A stretch of 64,000 nucleotides of DNA from Smittia aterrima (GCA_033063855.1 CP093829.1:6148243-6212242); one strand, 5' to 3'. Counted from the stretch's first letter, positions 20,741-33,526 are shown. Notes: generated by a model not told the origin, from the letters alone. Translations and numbers: made by a program.

Positions 20741-22472
20741 TTAGTAACTTTGAGAATATCTCTTGAAAATAAAATTGCAGAAACATGCAAAGAACAGCAA
20801 ATAAACAAATGACATAACCTTATCCAAAGCACGAAGTCTGTTAAAAAGAAAGAATATTTAGAAAATAAAAATGTTTTTACTTTCCAACGCTAACTTACAT
20901 TTTCAATTGTTTTCGAGCTTTGGGAAGAGTTGATAGCGGTTCTTTCGCGAGGTACAATCGAACTCCATTGATAATGTTTGTAGCATATTCAGTTTTCATG
21001 GAATCGTCGAAGAATAAAGGAAATATTTTGCTTTCCTCAGAGCTTATCAGGCTAATTACTCCTTTAGTATTTATTGTACGGAAATCCCATTTTCTCAAAG
21101 TCATAATTTGAACAGCTTTCAATCCCATCGCGATTTTCTTTTGCAGTTTTACTAAACTGTTAATAAATTAAATTAATAAATAAACTTGAAATAAATAAAA
21201 AGTTTCTCACAATCGCTTTTTTCCGAGGACGAGACAAAGACCGTCGACGAGATACGCAGGAATCATTTGAGTGAAAAATACTTTCGTGTAATGAAAAACC
21301 GGAGAACTGGAAAGTTTTAATTCTGGGCACCAGAGACCAGCTTCGAAAGGAAATTTAGCTAATGTGTCATTCAAGATTACGAAGAGTTCGCGATATTTGT
21401 ATCTGTTCTCTTCAGGACAAGTGACGTTGTAGACAGGAATCGTTTTGGGTCTGTGAAAATTTGAGATAAAGTTTTACTTTTAAATTAAGAAATTATATAA
21501 AACTTTAGATTCATTGATTAAGCTTACTTTTCTTCTAAAGAAAAGTTCCAAGTAATTGCAATTAAAAAGTTAGTTGCTGCATCAACTGGAATAATTTCGG
21601 CATGTGCATCAGCGTTCACAAGCAACGATCGGACAATGCCCTTGCCTGCTCCCATTATCAATCCGGGGATCCCATTCATAGTGTCAGTCCAACCAGGAAA
21701 CGGCTCATTTAATGTTGGATAAACTGATAAACAATCATTTTAATTCAAAAAATGTTCAGAGCTTTTATGTTTACTTACCGATACTTGGCCTTGCAATAAC
21801 AATCGGAATATTCTCGTATTCATCTCGAGCAAGAAGTTCTGCGACTCGTTTAGTGTAGCAATAAGTATTTGGATGCGGTGAAATTATTTTTGGCTTTAAG
21901 GCATTCATTGCATCTTCGCTCATCCATTCCGAACAATTTAGTAAATCTTTTGGAGTGACGTTAAAATCATAAACTTTCTCCTCAAGGACTTCTTGATCGC
22001 TGCAACAATAAGTCGTCGAAACGTGAAGCATTACTTTGAGGTCACTCATTCGCTTAGCGATATTGATCACGTATTGAACTCCACGAACATTCATCTCGAT
22101 TGCAGTTTTCAATGGAGCTTCGAAGTTGACCGTCGCTGCCATGTGGAAAATGATATTCGTGTTGTCAATGACGAGTTGTAAGTCATCGTTGGATAATCCT
22201 AAATCAACAGAACGAATGTCGCCGATAACTGGTCTCACTTTCAGCAAAAGTTCAGGTTTCTGGCTCCTGATGCGATCGAACAGCGGAAGCTTCGAAATCT
22301 CATCGACACGTTCAGCTCCGGATTTTCCTCTTTTCTCACGAATTAAAATCAAAATTTGTTTAATGTCTGGACACGACCACAAAAGTTTCTCTAACAAAAC
22401 TTTTCCCATGAATCCTGTAGCTCCAGTGATGAAGACAGTTTTGTCTTTGTAAAATTCTCTAATTGATGCCAT
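20741..22472 (-). CDS. Fatty acyl-CoA reductase, copy 1
   Basis: Five exons, 22472-21779, 21723-21528, 21450-21211, 21156-20899 and 20837-20741, join in frame to 494 aa, the usual length for this family. The enzyme reduces fatty acyl-CoA to fatty alcohol with NADPH, for cuticular wax, pheromone or tracheal lipids. The Rossmann motif TGATGFMG lies at residues 16-23 and the catalytic YxxxK (YCYTK) at 204-208, followed by ARPSIV and the NEPFPGW segment across the first intron. The FAR_C domain follows (DGLCLVLGKKR, LRKWDF), then a hydrophobic C-terminal segment (SFVYLLFFACFC) with a basic end, a likely ER or peroxisomal anchor. It is divergent from the plus-strand peptidase gene starting at 23179. 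Confidence 0.9.
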
Positions 22473-23178
22473 CGTTGAAAAAGAAAGATTCCTTGAAAGT
22501 TTAAGCTACTTGTGAGTTCAGAATTATTGAGACGAATGAGAAATCCAGAACAATCGACGGTGCTTTTAAAAGTTCTTGCTCTCATCATTTTCCAGAAAAT
22601 ATTCGCAACAAATAAAATGATGAATGTCATTTGCAAAGCAATTTAAAACAATAACATCTATAGTAGACAATCTAAATAACTAACTTTTATTTACTTATTT
22701 ACCGAATAATATTTTTCTTTAACTACAGGCTACATACAAAAGGCATTCGTTTCTGTGGGTCGCAAGATCCAATTAACAAGTTTAGCAACACGTTTTAAGA
22801 AACTTGGTCGGATAGTAAACATAGACTATCTCAGATAGTTGGCTGGATTTTTCGAATGCAGTTTTATCAATCGATAATCCTTCAACTCTTCTTCTGACTT
22901 CACAGGAGTTGGTAGAACTTTAACTTGAGCCAACAAAATTTAATGAAAACTGAATTAACAATAATTTTATTGCGAGCACTGAATTCATTTTTATATTAAA
23001 AATATATTAACCACACGTTGCTCTATTTGATTTATCAAACGAATGTGGAGCAAATCAAAAGCCACTAACTTAAAAATGGCCGCTTCGTTGCGATAAAGTT
23101 TGAGGTTCAGTTTATTTTTTACTTCTTATAAAGTGAACGACTCGCTGCAGGAAAAGTTTAAGTTTTAGCAAATAAACG
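22473..23178. other. Divergent intergenic region; contains dispersed repeat
   Basis: Holds the 5' regions of reductase copy 1 (minus) and the M16 peptidase (plus). A block at 22807-22874 (gtcggatag, catagactatc, agatagttggc, cgaatgcagttttatcaat) recurs at 29662-29727, so it is a dispersed repeat. Confidence 0.45.
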
Positions 23179-26100
23179 ATGGAGCAAGTAAAAGTTTTAA
23201 AAACTCCGATTAAGTCAGAAGGTGACAAGAAGGAATATCGTCTAATCGAACTGTCGAATGGATTGAAAGCTCTTCTCATTAGCAAACCAGATGATGGCGG
23301 TGGAAACGGTGAACTCGCAGCAGCTTGTCTCAAAGTTGGCGTTGGATCGTTCTGGGACAAACCAGAATTTTTAGGATTAGCTCATTTTCTTGAGCACTTG
23401 CTGTTCTTGGGCAGTGAGAAATATCCTGAAGAGAGCAGTTACGACAACTTCATCACATTACACGGCGGAGACTTCAACGCATTTACTGAAAATGAAATGA
23501 CATACTACTTCGTTAGTGTCTATGAAGACGGTTTTCCTGAAGCTTTAGATCGCTTTGCCCAACAATTTATTTCCCCATTGTTTCTTAAATCTTCTCTACC
23601 GAGAGAGAGGGAAGCAGTTGACTCAGAATTTAACATGGCGAAGAGCGATGACCAGGAAAGACTTGATTCCTTTTATAAAATTTTCATAACAGAAAATCAT
23701 CCCGCGCGATATTTCAGTTACGGAAACCTCTCGACACTCAAAGATGGAGTGACTGACGATGAGCTTCATTCAGCAGTTCGCGAACTCTTCCAACATTACA
23801 TCGCTAACAATATGTGGCTTACTATCCAATCGAAGCGATCACTCGATGACTTACAACAACTTACTGTAGAACGATTTTCTGATATCAAAAGTGGAGAAGT
23901 TTTGAAGCGTGAACATCAAGGAGTTGAAGAAATCTTAAAGCCGGAATTTTTCAACAAAATTTACTTTGTCAAGCCAAAGAAAGAAAGCAAACGACTTATA
24001 ATCACTTGGTATCTTGATTCGCTTAGATCGGATTACAAATGTCGTCCTCTGAGCTATCTCGAAGCGATTTTTTTGAATGAAGGTGAAGGTGGATTGTTAA
24101 ATTATTTGAGAGAGAAGCAGTTGGCAGTCTCAGCGAGCTTTGACATTGATCCGAAATCTTTCGCAACCAATTCGATCTCCATAGTTCAACTTGACGTTGA
24201 ACTGACAGACTTGGGATTGGATGACATCGGAAAAGTTCTTGAATCATTATTTTCTTATCTTCTGATGATTAAAGTAACTTCAATTGAGGAACATCTTCGA
24301 CTGTTCAATGCAATTAAAGAAAAAAGTGAAATGAAATTCAAATTCCACAGAGAAATGGGTGCATGGGACAACGTTCTTGGCGGAGCTAAGGGAATGAACA
24401 AATTTGAAGCTGAAGACATTCTGAGAAGTGAATCGGTTTATCAAGAGTTCAACGAGGAAACAATTATGAAAATCATCGACGCGATGAATCAGAAGAAGTT
24501 CAATGTAACAATTTTGAACGGCAATCACGCAAGCTTTCCTAAGAAAACAAAATATTTCGAAGTTGAATACGAGGATCAAGATTTTCCTGAAGAATTCAAC
24601 AATCTTTGGAATGAAAAAAAGTCGAATCCGGATTTCTTTCTGGAGAAGCCAAATCCGTTCACACCGACCAACTTCGAAATTTATCTGAACGAAGATGAGT
24701 CTCCGGTGAGTTAACTGAGAAATTTATTTCTTTCAATTTAAAATAATTTTGAATTTTGCAGAAATATCCTGAGAAGATTTATGAAACTTCAGTTTTCGAT
24801 GTTTGGCATAAATTGGACAGTGATTTTGCGACGCCACAAGCTCAAGTCAGACTTAAAATCATTTCTCCAAAACATCTCACCTCAGCTTATGAGTAAATAC
24901 TTTTCCTTTAAAATTATTTTAAATTTAATTCTTTTTCTTCTAAATTTAGCTCATTGCTTCTGAAACTCTTTGAAAAAGTTCTTAGCTTAACGCTGAAAAA
25001 GAAAATTTATTCAGCGAAAAGCGCTGGCCTACAAACTCACATTTTATCATCACTCAAAGGCTTAGAAATCTATTTCATTGGCTATAATGACAAAATGAGT
25101 TTGCTAATTGATCTTGTGACTCAAGCAATTCAAAATCTTCATGCAGAGCTTGACGAATCTGTTTTTGAGATTCAAAAAGCAGAGGCAGAGAAAACTTACG
25201 AAAACTTTTTGCTGAGTGTTGAAGCTTTGGAAAGAGATTATCTTGCGAAATGTATAAAAACTGAACATTGGACGAATCTAGAATGTTACAAGTTTATCGA
25301 TGCAGTGAAGGTTGAAGATCTTCAAAAGTTTATTGTAAATTTTTTGAATCAAATGAAGGTTCAAGTTCTTATTCAAGGAAACATCACAAAGACGCAAGCT
25401 TTGGGGATCGTTGCTATCTTAGAAAAAAATTTGGAATGCGAAGCTTTTGACGAAGTAACAAAATTTTTAAAACTTCCTTAAAACATTTATTTTCAATTTT
25501 ATTTCAGAATTATTCGCTTCAAACTAGAGGATTTCAACTGCCGATCGGACACAACGTCATTAGAATTAAATCGCTTCTGGCGAATGATGACAACTCGAGC
25601 AGTATTATTTACTTTCAAGTTGGACAGGAAACTCTTCGCGTCACTTGCATCTTGAAGCTTTTGCAAACAATTCTAAGCCCGAAAGCTTTTGATGTCTTAA
25701 GAACAAAACAACAATTGGGATACATTGTGGATGTCTCGTTATTTTCTCATAGTCAAGTCGCTGGTATTTGCCTTCTGGTTAAATCTCAAGAACATAAACA
25801 TCATTATCGAGAAGTATTTGAGAAAATGGAAAAGTTTTTCAGTGAAACTGCTTTGGAAATTATCGAAGAGCTCAGTGATGAAGATTTTCAAGCGCTCAAA
25901 GACGGCACAGTCGATTTATTACTTTCTAAAAAGTTGAATCTTTCGTCTGAAGTTCAAAACAATTGGGAGGAGATAACGAATTTCCGGTTCATCTTTGATC
26001 ATGAACAAATCTCTGCCAAAATCACGAAAAGTTTAACAAAATCCGATATTCAGGATTTTTTTAGATCAATCGTTCATCTTGAAAAAAGCAGAAAGCTTAG

Positions 26101-26272
26101 CATTCAAATCATTGGCAATAATCTTAATGAAAATCAATCAAAATCAGACGAAGTTTACAAAGTGACATTCTTGGATGAGAAGCTTTCGGATAATGAAAAT
26201 GTTATTTCGGATATTGAAGATTTTCAAAGAAATTTATTGATTTTCCCAAATAACACTTCAAAAATTGAATAA
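23179..26272 (+). CDS. M16 metallopeptidase, nardilysin/insulin-degrading type
   Basis: Four exons, 23179-24705, 24762-24892, 24950-25454 and 25508-26272, join in frame to 975 aa, the family length. It should be a zinc endopeptidase of the clamshell type that cleaves short peptides. The inverted zinc motif HFLEH gives His69, Glu72 and His73, and the third ligand is Glu150 in REREAVDSE. FLGSEKYPEE, HGGDFNAFTENE and the C-terminal half segment QLGYIVDVSLF are also typical. The REREAVDSEF and HGG wording is closer to nardilysin than to insulin-degrading enzyme, but the long acidic insertion of mammalian nardilysin is absent. It lies between two copies of the reductase cluster on the opposite strand. 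All four exons carry canonical splice sites; the catalytic residues are intact. Confidence 0.9.
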
Positions 26273-26482
26273 AATTTTGAAATGAGCTCAAAAAATATGA
26301 TTCAATATCGTTCATCACGACGCAAAAAAATATACAAAATTAGGTTTACCCTTTCCATCGAGATGAGCTTCAGACCCGTGCCATTGTCTCAATTAAAATA
26401 CAATTCTTGGAATAATTTGAGGGTTCATATGTACGAGATAGATATCGATAGTTGATAGTTAGAGCTTTAGAGATATTTTCTT

Positions 26483-28203
26483 TTAGTAGCTTTGAGAATA
26501 TCTCTTGAAAATAAATTTGCAGAAACAAGCAAAGAACAGCAAATAAACGAATGACATAATTTTATCCAAAGCACGAAGTCTGTAACAAAAAAGAATATTT
26601 AGAAAATCAAAATGTTTTTTCTTTTCCAACGCTAACTTACATTTTCAATTGTTTTCGAGCTTTGGGAAGAGTTGATAGCGGTTCTTTCGCAAGATACAAT
26701 CGAACACCATTAACCATATTTGCGGTGTACTCAGTTTTCTTGGAATCATCGAATAATAAAGGAAATATTTTGCTTTCCTCAGAGCTTATCAGGTTAATTA
26801 CTCCTTTAGTATTTTCTGTACGGAAATCCCATTTTCTCAAACCTTCAACACCTCTCAATCCCATCGCGATTTTCTTTTGCAGTTTTACTAAACTGTTAAT
26901 AAATTAAAATAATAAATAAACTTGAAATAAATAAAAAGTTTCTTACAATCGCTTTTTTCCTAAAACGAGACAAAGACCGTCGACGAGATACGCAGGAATC
27001 ATTTGAGTGAAAAATACTTTCGTGTAATGAAAAACTGGTGAACTTGTAGGTTTTAGTCCTGGACACCAAAGACCAGCTTCGAAAGGAAATTTAGCTAATG
27101 TGTCATTCAAGATTACGAAGATATCGCGATATTTGTATCTGTTCTCTTCAGGACAAGTGACGTTGTAGACAGGAATCGTTTTGGGTCTGTGAAAATTTGA
27201 GATAAAGTTTTACTTTTAAATTAAGAAATTATATAAAACTTTAGATTGATTAAGCTTACTTCTCTTCTAAAGAAAATTTCCAAGTAATTGCAATTAAAAA
27301 GTTAGTTGCTGTATCAACTGGAATAATTTCGGCATGTGCATCAGCATTTAAAATCAGCGATCGGACAATGCCCTTGCCTGCTCCCATTATCAATCCGGTC
27401 AAACCATTCATAGTGTCACTCCAACCAGGGAATGGCTCATTTAATGTTGGAAGAACTGTTGAAGAATCATTATAACTAAAAAAAATTCATAGCTTTGATG
27501 TTTACTTACCGAGACTCGGCCTTGCAATAGCAATCGGAAGATTCTTATATTCATCTCGAACGAGAAGTTCTGCGACTCGTTTAGTGTAGCAATAAGTATT
27601 CGGATGCGGTGAAATTATTTTTGCCTTTATGGCATTCATTGCATCTTCGCTCATCCATTCCAAACAATTTAGTAAATCCTTTGGAGTGACATTAAAATCA
27701 TAAACTTTCTCTTCAAGGACTTCTTGATCGCTGCAACAATAAGTCGTCGAAACGTGGAGCATTACTTTGAGATCGCTCATTCGCTTAGCGATATTGATGA
27801 CGTATTGAACTCCACGAACATTCATCTCGATCGCAGTTTTCAATGGAGCTTCGAAGTTGATCGTCGCTGCCATGTGGAAAATGATATTCGTGTTGTCAAT
27901 AACGAGTTGTAAGTCATCGTTGGATAATCCTAAATCAACAGAACGAATGTCGCCGATAACTGGTCTCACTTTCAGCAAAAGTTCAGGTTTTTGGCTCCTG
28001 ATGCGATCGAACAGCGGAAGCTTCGAAAACTCATCGACACGTTCAGCTCCGGATTTTCCTCTTTTCTCACGAATTAAAATCAAAATTTGTTTAATGTCTG
28101 GACACGACCACAAAAGTTTCTCCAACAAAACTTTTCCCATGAATCCTGAAGCTCCAGTGATGAAGACAGTTTTGTCTTTGTAAAATTCTCTAATTGATGC
28201 CAT
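26483..28203 (-). CDS. Fatty acyl-CoA reductase, copy 2
   Basis: Five exons, 28203-27510, 27455-27260, 27186-26947, 26892-26641 and 26579-26483, give 492 aa. The layout matches copy 1 exactly except that exon 4 lacks two codons (MGLRGVEGLRKWDF). The cofactor motif (TGASGFMG), YCYTK and C-terminal hydrophobic segment are intact. The frame extends upstream of the ATG to 28317, but MASIREF is the start shared by all four copies. It converges with the M16 peptidase, whose stop is only about 210 bases away. The TATA box found upstream of copy 3 is degraded here (catttaagg), so expression may differ. Confidence 0.9.
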
Positions 28204-28530
28204 TGTTGAAAAAGAAAGATTCCTTGAAAGCTTTAAGCAACTTGTGAATTCGGAATAACTGAGACGAATGAGAAATCCGAAACAACCGATGATGCATTTA
28301 AGGTTTTTTGCTCTCATCTGTTTTCAGAAGATATTTGCAACAAATTAAATGATGAATGCCATTTACAAAGAAAACAATTTAAAACAATAACATCTACAGT
28401 ACTTAAGGTATTTTATTTGTACATACATTACAATAATAATTTTCTTTGTTTAAGTGATAACGAATTTTTATACAAAAGGCCTTCGTTTCTGTTGGTCGCA
28501 ATTTCCCTTTCGCAAATTACAATATATACG

Positions 28531-29546
28531 TAGACCAAAAAATGTCACTTCAAACGATTTGGAACTTTTTTTCACTCCTCAAAAGTTTGTCCCCAAATAG
28601 CTTTATGTCAAAAGAAGTGATGAAACTAAATTACGTATTACTAGAAAGTTTGATCTGTTCACGTAATTGTCATATTTTTTTCAATAACTAAATTTTATTA
28701 GTTAAAGCGCAATTTGATGTAATGTGAGGTCAACTTTTAGAAGAAGCAGCCAGTCAACGATTTTCTTCTCATCCTCTTCTGTTATATTTTGTGATCTTCC
28801 ATGTTGAGATGTAGAAGTTCCTTTGACACGATTGTACAACGTTAATTTCGGGACGCCATACTTTTGAGCTGCTTTTCCGTAACTGGTTTGATTTGAGATG
28901 ATTTCTTCAATCGCGGCCTGAATATCCTGTTCAGTGTAGTTTGAAAAGTATTTTTTTTGTACTTCTGGCTCGATGATTTCATCTTCACGCGAGTAATCAA
29001 GTTCGACTACTTCAAAAATATCGATTTCTTCTACTTCCATTAAATAATTTTCTTTTGTTTACAAAATCCGGTTGCTTAATAAAGTTGCTCAAAATTCGTT
29101 CCAAGCGAAATATTTTTGTCGTTTGAAATTATGTTGAAATTTCGTGGTCAGGAAACTTCGAATAAAATCCAAAAACAATAATTAAATTCTATTCTGTTTT
29201 AACTTTTTCAACCTTAAAGAACTTAGAAATCATCCTAGATCATCATTTGTTTCATCCGTTTCACATAAATTCTTTAGTGAGTCGACAAAGTCCGAGCGCT
29301 GATTTTCCGACTCGTGCTCACTTTGAGAGTAATGTCGTTGCGCAGTCTTTATGATTTTTTTTCTCGTGACCTGCTTAAATAATTAAAAAAATGAATAAAC
29401 AGAATTCAAGCTTATTTATCTGTTTATCCAATATCGAAAGCCTAACAAAATAAAACAATGTCTTAAAAGAATTTTTTCCTTTGAGCTGAAGGTCTGACCA
29501 AATCGTTTGAAGTTATGTATCGTTTGAAGTTACATTTTCTACTCTA
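28531..29546. mobile_element. Deleted pogo/Tigger-type DNA transposon
   Basis: Inverted ends carry cttcaaacgatttgg at 28549-28563 and its complement at 29498-29512, with a further cgtttgaagtta repeat at 29521-29532, bounded by TA. Inside is a psq-type helix-turn-helix frame on the minus strand (28702-29040). The DDE catalytic region is missing, so this is a non-autonomous derivative. Confidence 0.65.
28702..29040 (-). pseudogene. psq-type helix-turn-helix transposase fragment
   Basis: This 112-aa frame starts with ATG. After an acidic leader (MEVEEIDIFEVVELDYSRED), residues about 35-70 form a psq/CENP-B-like DNA-binding helix-turn-helix (YTEQDIQAAIEEIISNQTSY, GKAAQKYGVPKLTLYNRVKG). It then continues with the TEEDEKKIVDWLLLLK region where pogo/Tigger transposases start their second DNA-binding domain. 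The frame ends there, so no catalytic domain exists. It may still bind element ends; domestication is possible but unsupported. Confidence 0.65.
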
Positions 29547-29661
29547 CATTGTTTAACTGAAAGAATTTATCATTTTGAGGTCGAGGGTCAAATTTTAGAA
29601 CTTGAAAATTGAGCATTGTGTAAAGAAATAATAAGTCTAGGAACAGGTTTTGATATAGCTT

Positions 29662-29727
29662 GTCGGATAGTTGACATAGACTATCACAGATAGTTGGCCG
29701 AATTTTACGAATGCAGTTTTATCAATT
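29662..29727. repeat. Dispersed repeat matching 22807-22874
   Basis: gtcggatagttgacatagac, then agatagttggcc and cgaatgcagttttatcaatt, with scattered mismatches to the earlier copy. Confidence 0.5.
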
Positions 29728-29969
29728 CTATGCAAGTAGAATTCTAATAGAATTCTACGAGTTGGGTAGAATATGAACCCCCAATTTTGAAATGAGTGAA
29801 CTCTGAGTGAACTTGTTGGGTTACTAGTGTTGGTTTATTAGTTAGGACGAAAGAAAGTTTTGTCTATATCGATTTCACTCCGGCCGCACCCCATTTTTGG
29901 AGAAAAAAAATGGGTAGGCCCGGAGTATTGCTTTCGTGCAGAAAAAAAAATTCTTACCCCCACTTTTTT

Positions 29970-30660
29970 AGGGTTTTTCATCCGTGGTCCGTGGTCCGTC
30001 TACCGATAACTCGCGAACGCGATGAGCTAGCGAAATAATTTTTTCACCAGTCGATAGAGAATTTAAATACGAAGAAACAACTTTTGAGGTTTTTCGGCTA
30101 GCTCATCAAGATCGGGCCCATGGGTCCAAAACCTGTAATCTCCATACGAAAAGTCAATTTTTAGTTTTGAAATAAGTTTTCTTGAAAACGGAAGCACATT
30201 TCTGCTGTGACCTGTTCACAAGAAGTGATCAGCATATTAAATCGAGTGCATGGATCCTATAGCTGACCAGATCTGGGTCCACCTCTTGCCAGCGCCAAGT
30301 GAAACTTCTTTTCCTTTGGAGTTAGAGCTTTCATTTGTTCACATAAAATGATCATCTCGACTTGACAAAGCAACAAATCCTAGAAATTCCAAGCTCCACA
30401 CTTTGGATCCACCTCTGGTGAGCTCTGAGTGGAACTTCGTTTCCTTTGGAGTTAGAGCATTAAGATGTTCACATGAAACGATCAGCTGATAGGTCACGAT
30501 AAAGCAATAAATCCCAGAATATCCAAGCTCCACACATTGGATCCACCTCTGGTGAGCTCAAAGTGAAACTTTGTTCCCTTTAAGTAAAATGTCCCCTGTA
30601 ACCAGTCCGACGGATGAAAAACCCTACAGTAAGTTCGGCACGAACTGCTACTGCCACTTG
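29970..30660. mobile_element. Non-autonomous element with AGGGTTTTTCATCCG ends, copy B
   Basis: agggtttttcatccg at 29970-29984 and its complement at 30611-30625. It is the inverted counterpart of 10103-10645, longer by an internal expansion: the block around ccaagctccacac, ggatccacctctggtgagctc occurs repeatedly at about 30270-30580. No coding capacity is seen. Confidence 0.6.
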
Positions 30661-30807
30661 TTTCACTTTTCTCCACGCAACATGACATGTTATGCAGGAA
30701 AAACGAATAAAAATTTTCATGTCCGGATTCCCGTGTATGTGCGTATGTGAGGAAACACGATAACTCTCGAACGAGAGCAGCTAGCGCGCCCAAATTCAAT
30801 AGGTAGC

Positions 30808-30945
30808 TCGGAAAAACTTTGAGGAAACTCGGGAAAATTTCGGAAAAACTTCAGGGAAACTTCGGTAAAATTCGGAAAAACTTGAGGGAAAACTTCAGGG
30901 AAACTTCTGGAAACTTCGGGGAAAACTCGGAAGAACTTCTGGATT
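30808..30945. repeat. Degenerate GGGAAAACTT minisatellite, second block
   Basis: Irregular repetition of cgggaaaa, cttcaggga, aacttcgg and similar words, of the same kind as 13462-13572. Confidence 0.55.
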
Positions 30946-31513
30946 AAATTAACCCCTTCTCTAATCAAAGTTGAACTTAGACATCAATTTGTGAAGCAGT
31001 GGTGAACTCAAAACACAGAATTTAAAAGTTTAACTACTATATTAAACGAATTGAGTTACAGGCCGGAGTTTTACCAGCGTCGCAGGTTGCGCGGGGGTGT
31101 CGTAGGCCACCGGCCGGAGATACCACCGTGCGATCTAGTTTTTGATGAATTTGATGTGTTTCCAAACATCGATAGTTCCACAGCGGTTGGATACATTGAT
31201 CCATATACTGTTTGTCTTACTGCAATCGAGTTTAAGAAATGTGTTATTCAAAATTTAAATGAATTTGCCCCATTTGTATGGAAATATTTTAGTAACTTTT
31301 AGAATATCTCTTCTAAGTTAGAAGTTCTAACACCCACACACACAAGAAAAGCCGTTACCCCTCAGAACTCTCCAATGCGATTTCCTAGGTTATTAGGAAG
31401 TTTAACAGAAATCTATGGAAAGTAGCTTTATCGTTCAAATGATCTCAAAAAGTTTGATATACTCCAAAAAAAAATTATATTTCTTTTTAAGAATCTATCT
31501 CAAAATATTTCTT

Positions 31514-33233
31514 TTAGTAACTTTGCGAATATCTCTTGAAAATAAATTTGCAGAAATATGCAAAGAACAGCAAATAAACGAACGACATAATTACATCCAA
31601 AGCACGAAGTCTGCAAAAAGAAATAACATTTTAAATCAAAAATGTGTTCCAACGAAAACTTACATTTTCAGTTGCTTTCGAGCTTTGGGAAGAGTTGACA
31701 GCGGTTCTTTCGCGAGATACAATCGAACACCTTTAACCATATTTGCGGTGTACTCAGTTTTCATGGAATTATCGAAGAAAAAAGGAAATATTTTGCTTTC
31801 CTCAGAGCTTATCATGCTAATTAGTCCTTTAGCATTTCCTGTACGGAAATCCCATTTTCTCAAAGCGATATATTCAATAGCTCTCAATCCCATCGCTATT
31901 TTCTTTTGAAGTTTTACTAAACTGTTGTTAAAATAAATTGATAAATAAAATTGAAAATAACAAAAAGTTTCTTACAATCGCTTTTTTCCGAGGACAAGAC
32001 AAAGACCGTCGACAAGATACGCAGGAATCATTTGAGTGAAAAATACTTTCGTGTAATGAAAAACTGGTGAACTTGTAAGTTTTAGTCCTGGACACCAGAG
32101 ACCAGCTTCGAAAGGATATTTAGCTAATGCGTCATTCAACATTACAAAGAGTTCGCGATATTTGTATCTGTTCTCTTCAGAACAAGTGACGTTGTAGACA
32201 GGAATCGTTTTGGGTCTGTGAAAGTTTGAGATAAAGTTTAACTTTAAATTTAGGAAATTATATAAAACTTTAGATTAATATAGCTTACTTCTCTTCTAAA
32301 TTAAATTTCCAAGCAATAGCTATTAAACAGTTAGTTGCCTGATCAACTGGAATTGCTTCGGCATGTGCATCAGCGTTCAAAATCATCGATCGGACAATGC
32401 CCTTGCCTGCTCCGATTGTCAATCCGGTCCAACCGTTCATTGTGTCACTCCAACCAGGTAATGGCTCATTTACTGTTGGAAGAACTGGTGAAGAATTATT
32501 TCAATTCAAAAACTATTTAGAGCTTTCATGTTTACTTACCGAGACTCGGCCTTGCAATGATAATCGGAAGATTCTTATATTCATCTCGAACAAGAAGTTC
32601 TGCGACTCGTTTAGTGTAGCAATAAGTATTCGGATGCGGTGAAATTATTTTTGCCTTTAAGACATTCATTGCATCTTCGCTCATCCATTCCGAACAATTT
32701 AGTAAATCCTTTGGAGTGACGTTAAAATCATAAACTTTCTCCTCAAGGACTTCTTGATCGCTGCAACAATAAGTCGTCGAAACGTGAAGCATTACTTTGA
32801 GGTCACTCATTCGCTTAGCGATATTGATCAAGTATTGAACTCCACGAACATTCATCTCGATCGCAGTTTTCAATGGAGCTTCGAAGTTGACCGTCGCTGC
32901 CATGTGGAAAATGATATTCGTGTTGTCAATAACAAGTTGTAAGTCATCGTTGGATAATCCTAAATCAACAGAACGAATGTCGCCGATAACTGGTCTCACT
33001 TTCAGCAAAAGTTCAGGTTTCTGGCTCCTGATGCGATCGAACAGCGGAAGCTTCGAAATCTCATCGACACGTTCAGCTCCGGATTTTCCTCTTTTCTCAC
33101 GAATTAAAATCAAAATTTGTTTAATGTCTGGACACGACCACAAAAGTTTCTCCAACAAAACTTTTCCCATGAATCCTGAAGCTCCAGTGATGAAGACAGT
33201 TTTGTCTTTGTAAAATTCTCTAATTGATGCCAT
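31514..33233 (-). CDS. Fatty acyl-CoA reductase, copy 3
   Basis: Five exons, 33233-32540, 32484-32289, 32215-31976, 31921-31664 and 31610-31514, give 494 aa with the same exon sizes as copy 1. The TGASGFMG cofactor motif, YCYTK and the hydrophobic C-terminus are intact. Differences from the other copies are scattered substitutions (for example VLPTVNEP, GMSRY-free C-terminus reading FFAYFCKFIFKRYSQSY). A TATA box (TTTATAAG) lies about 95 bases before the ATG. It should perform the same acyl-CoA to alcohol reduction; substrate chain length cannot be read from sequence. Confidence 0.9.
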
Positions 33234-33323
33234 CGTTGAAAAAGAAAGATTCCTTGAAAGTTTAAGCAACTTGTGAGTTCAGAATTATTGAGACGAATGA
33301 GAAATCCAGAACAATCGACGATG

Positions 33324-33332
33324 CTTATAAAG
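33324..33332 (-). promoter_or_regulatory. TATA box of reductase copy 3
   Basis: CTTTATAAG on the minus strand, with an Inr-like CTCATTC about 30 bases downstream. Copy 4 has TTATAAGG at about 35783-35791; copies 1 and 2 have degraded versions. Confidence 0.4.
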
Positions 33333-33478
33333 GTTTTTGCTCTCATCTTTTTTCATAAAATATTTGCAACATATAAAATGATGAATACCATTTGCAAAGC
33401 AATTTACTCAACAATAACATCTACTGTAGATGATCTAGTCAAGCAATTTTAAAGCTCTTTTCGAAAAAAAACCTTTTT

Positions 33479-33526
33479 GGCCACTTTGTCCGTCCGGTCG
33501 TCGGTCTGTCCGTCCGTCCGTCTGTA
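33479..33526. repeat. CCGT/GTCC simple repeat within a repeat-like spacer
   Basis: Runs of gtccgtccgtccgtctgt precede agcctagagctggaaggctg and aaacttggtgtg, an arrangement often seen in dispersed arthropod repeats. It lies between reductase copies 3 and 4. Confidence 0.5.

Noticed and set aside
31051..31302. 83-aa plus-strand frame over the GC-rich island
   Set aside because: No ATG at the start and no family resemblance; probably repeat-derived.
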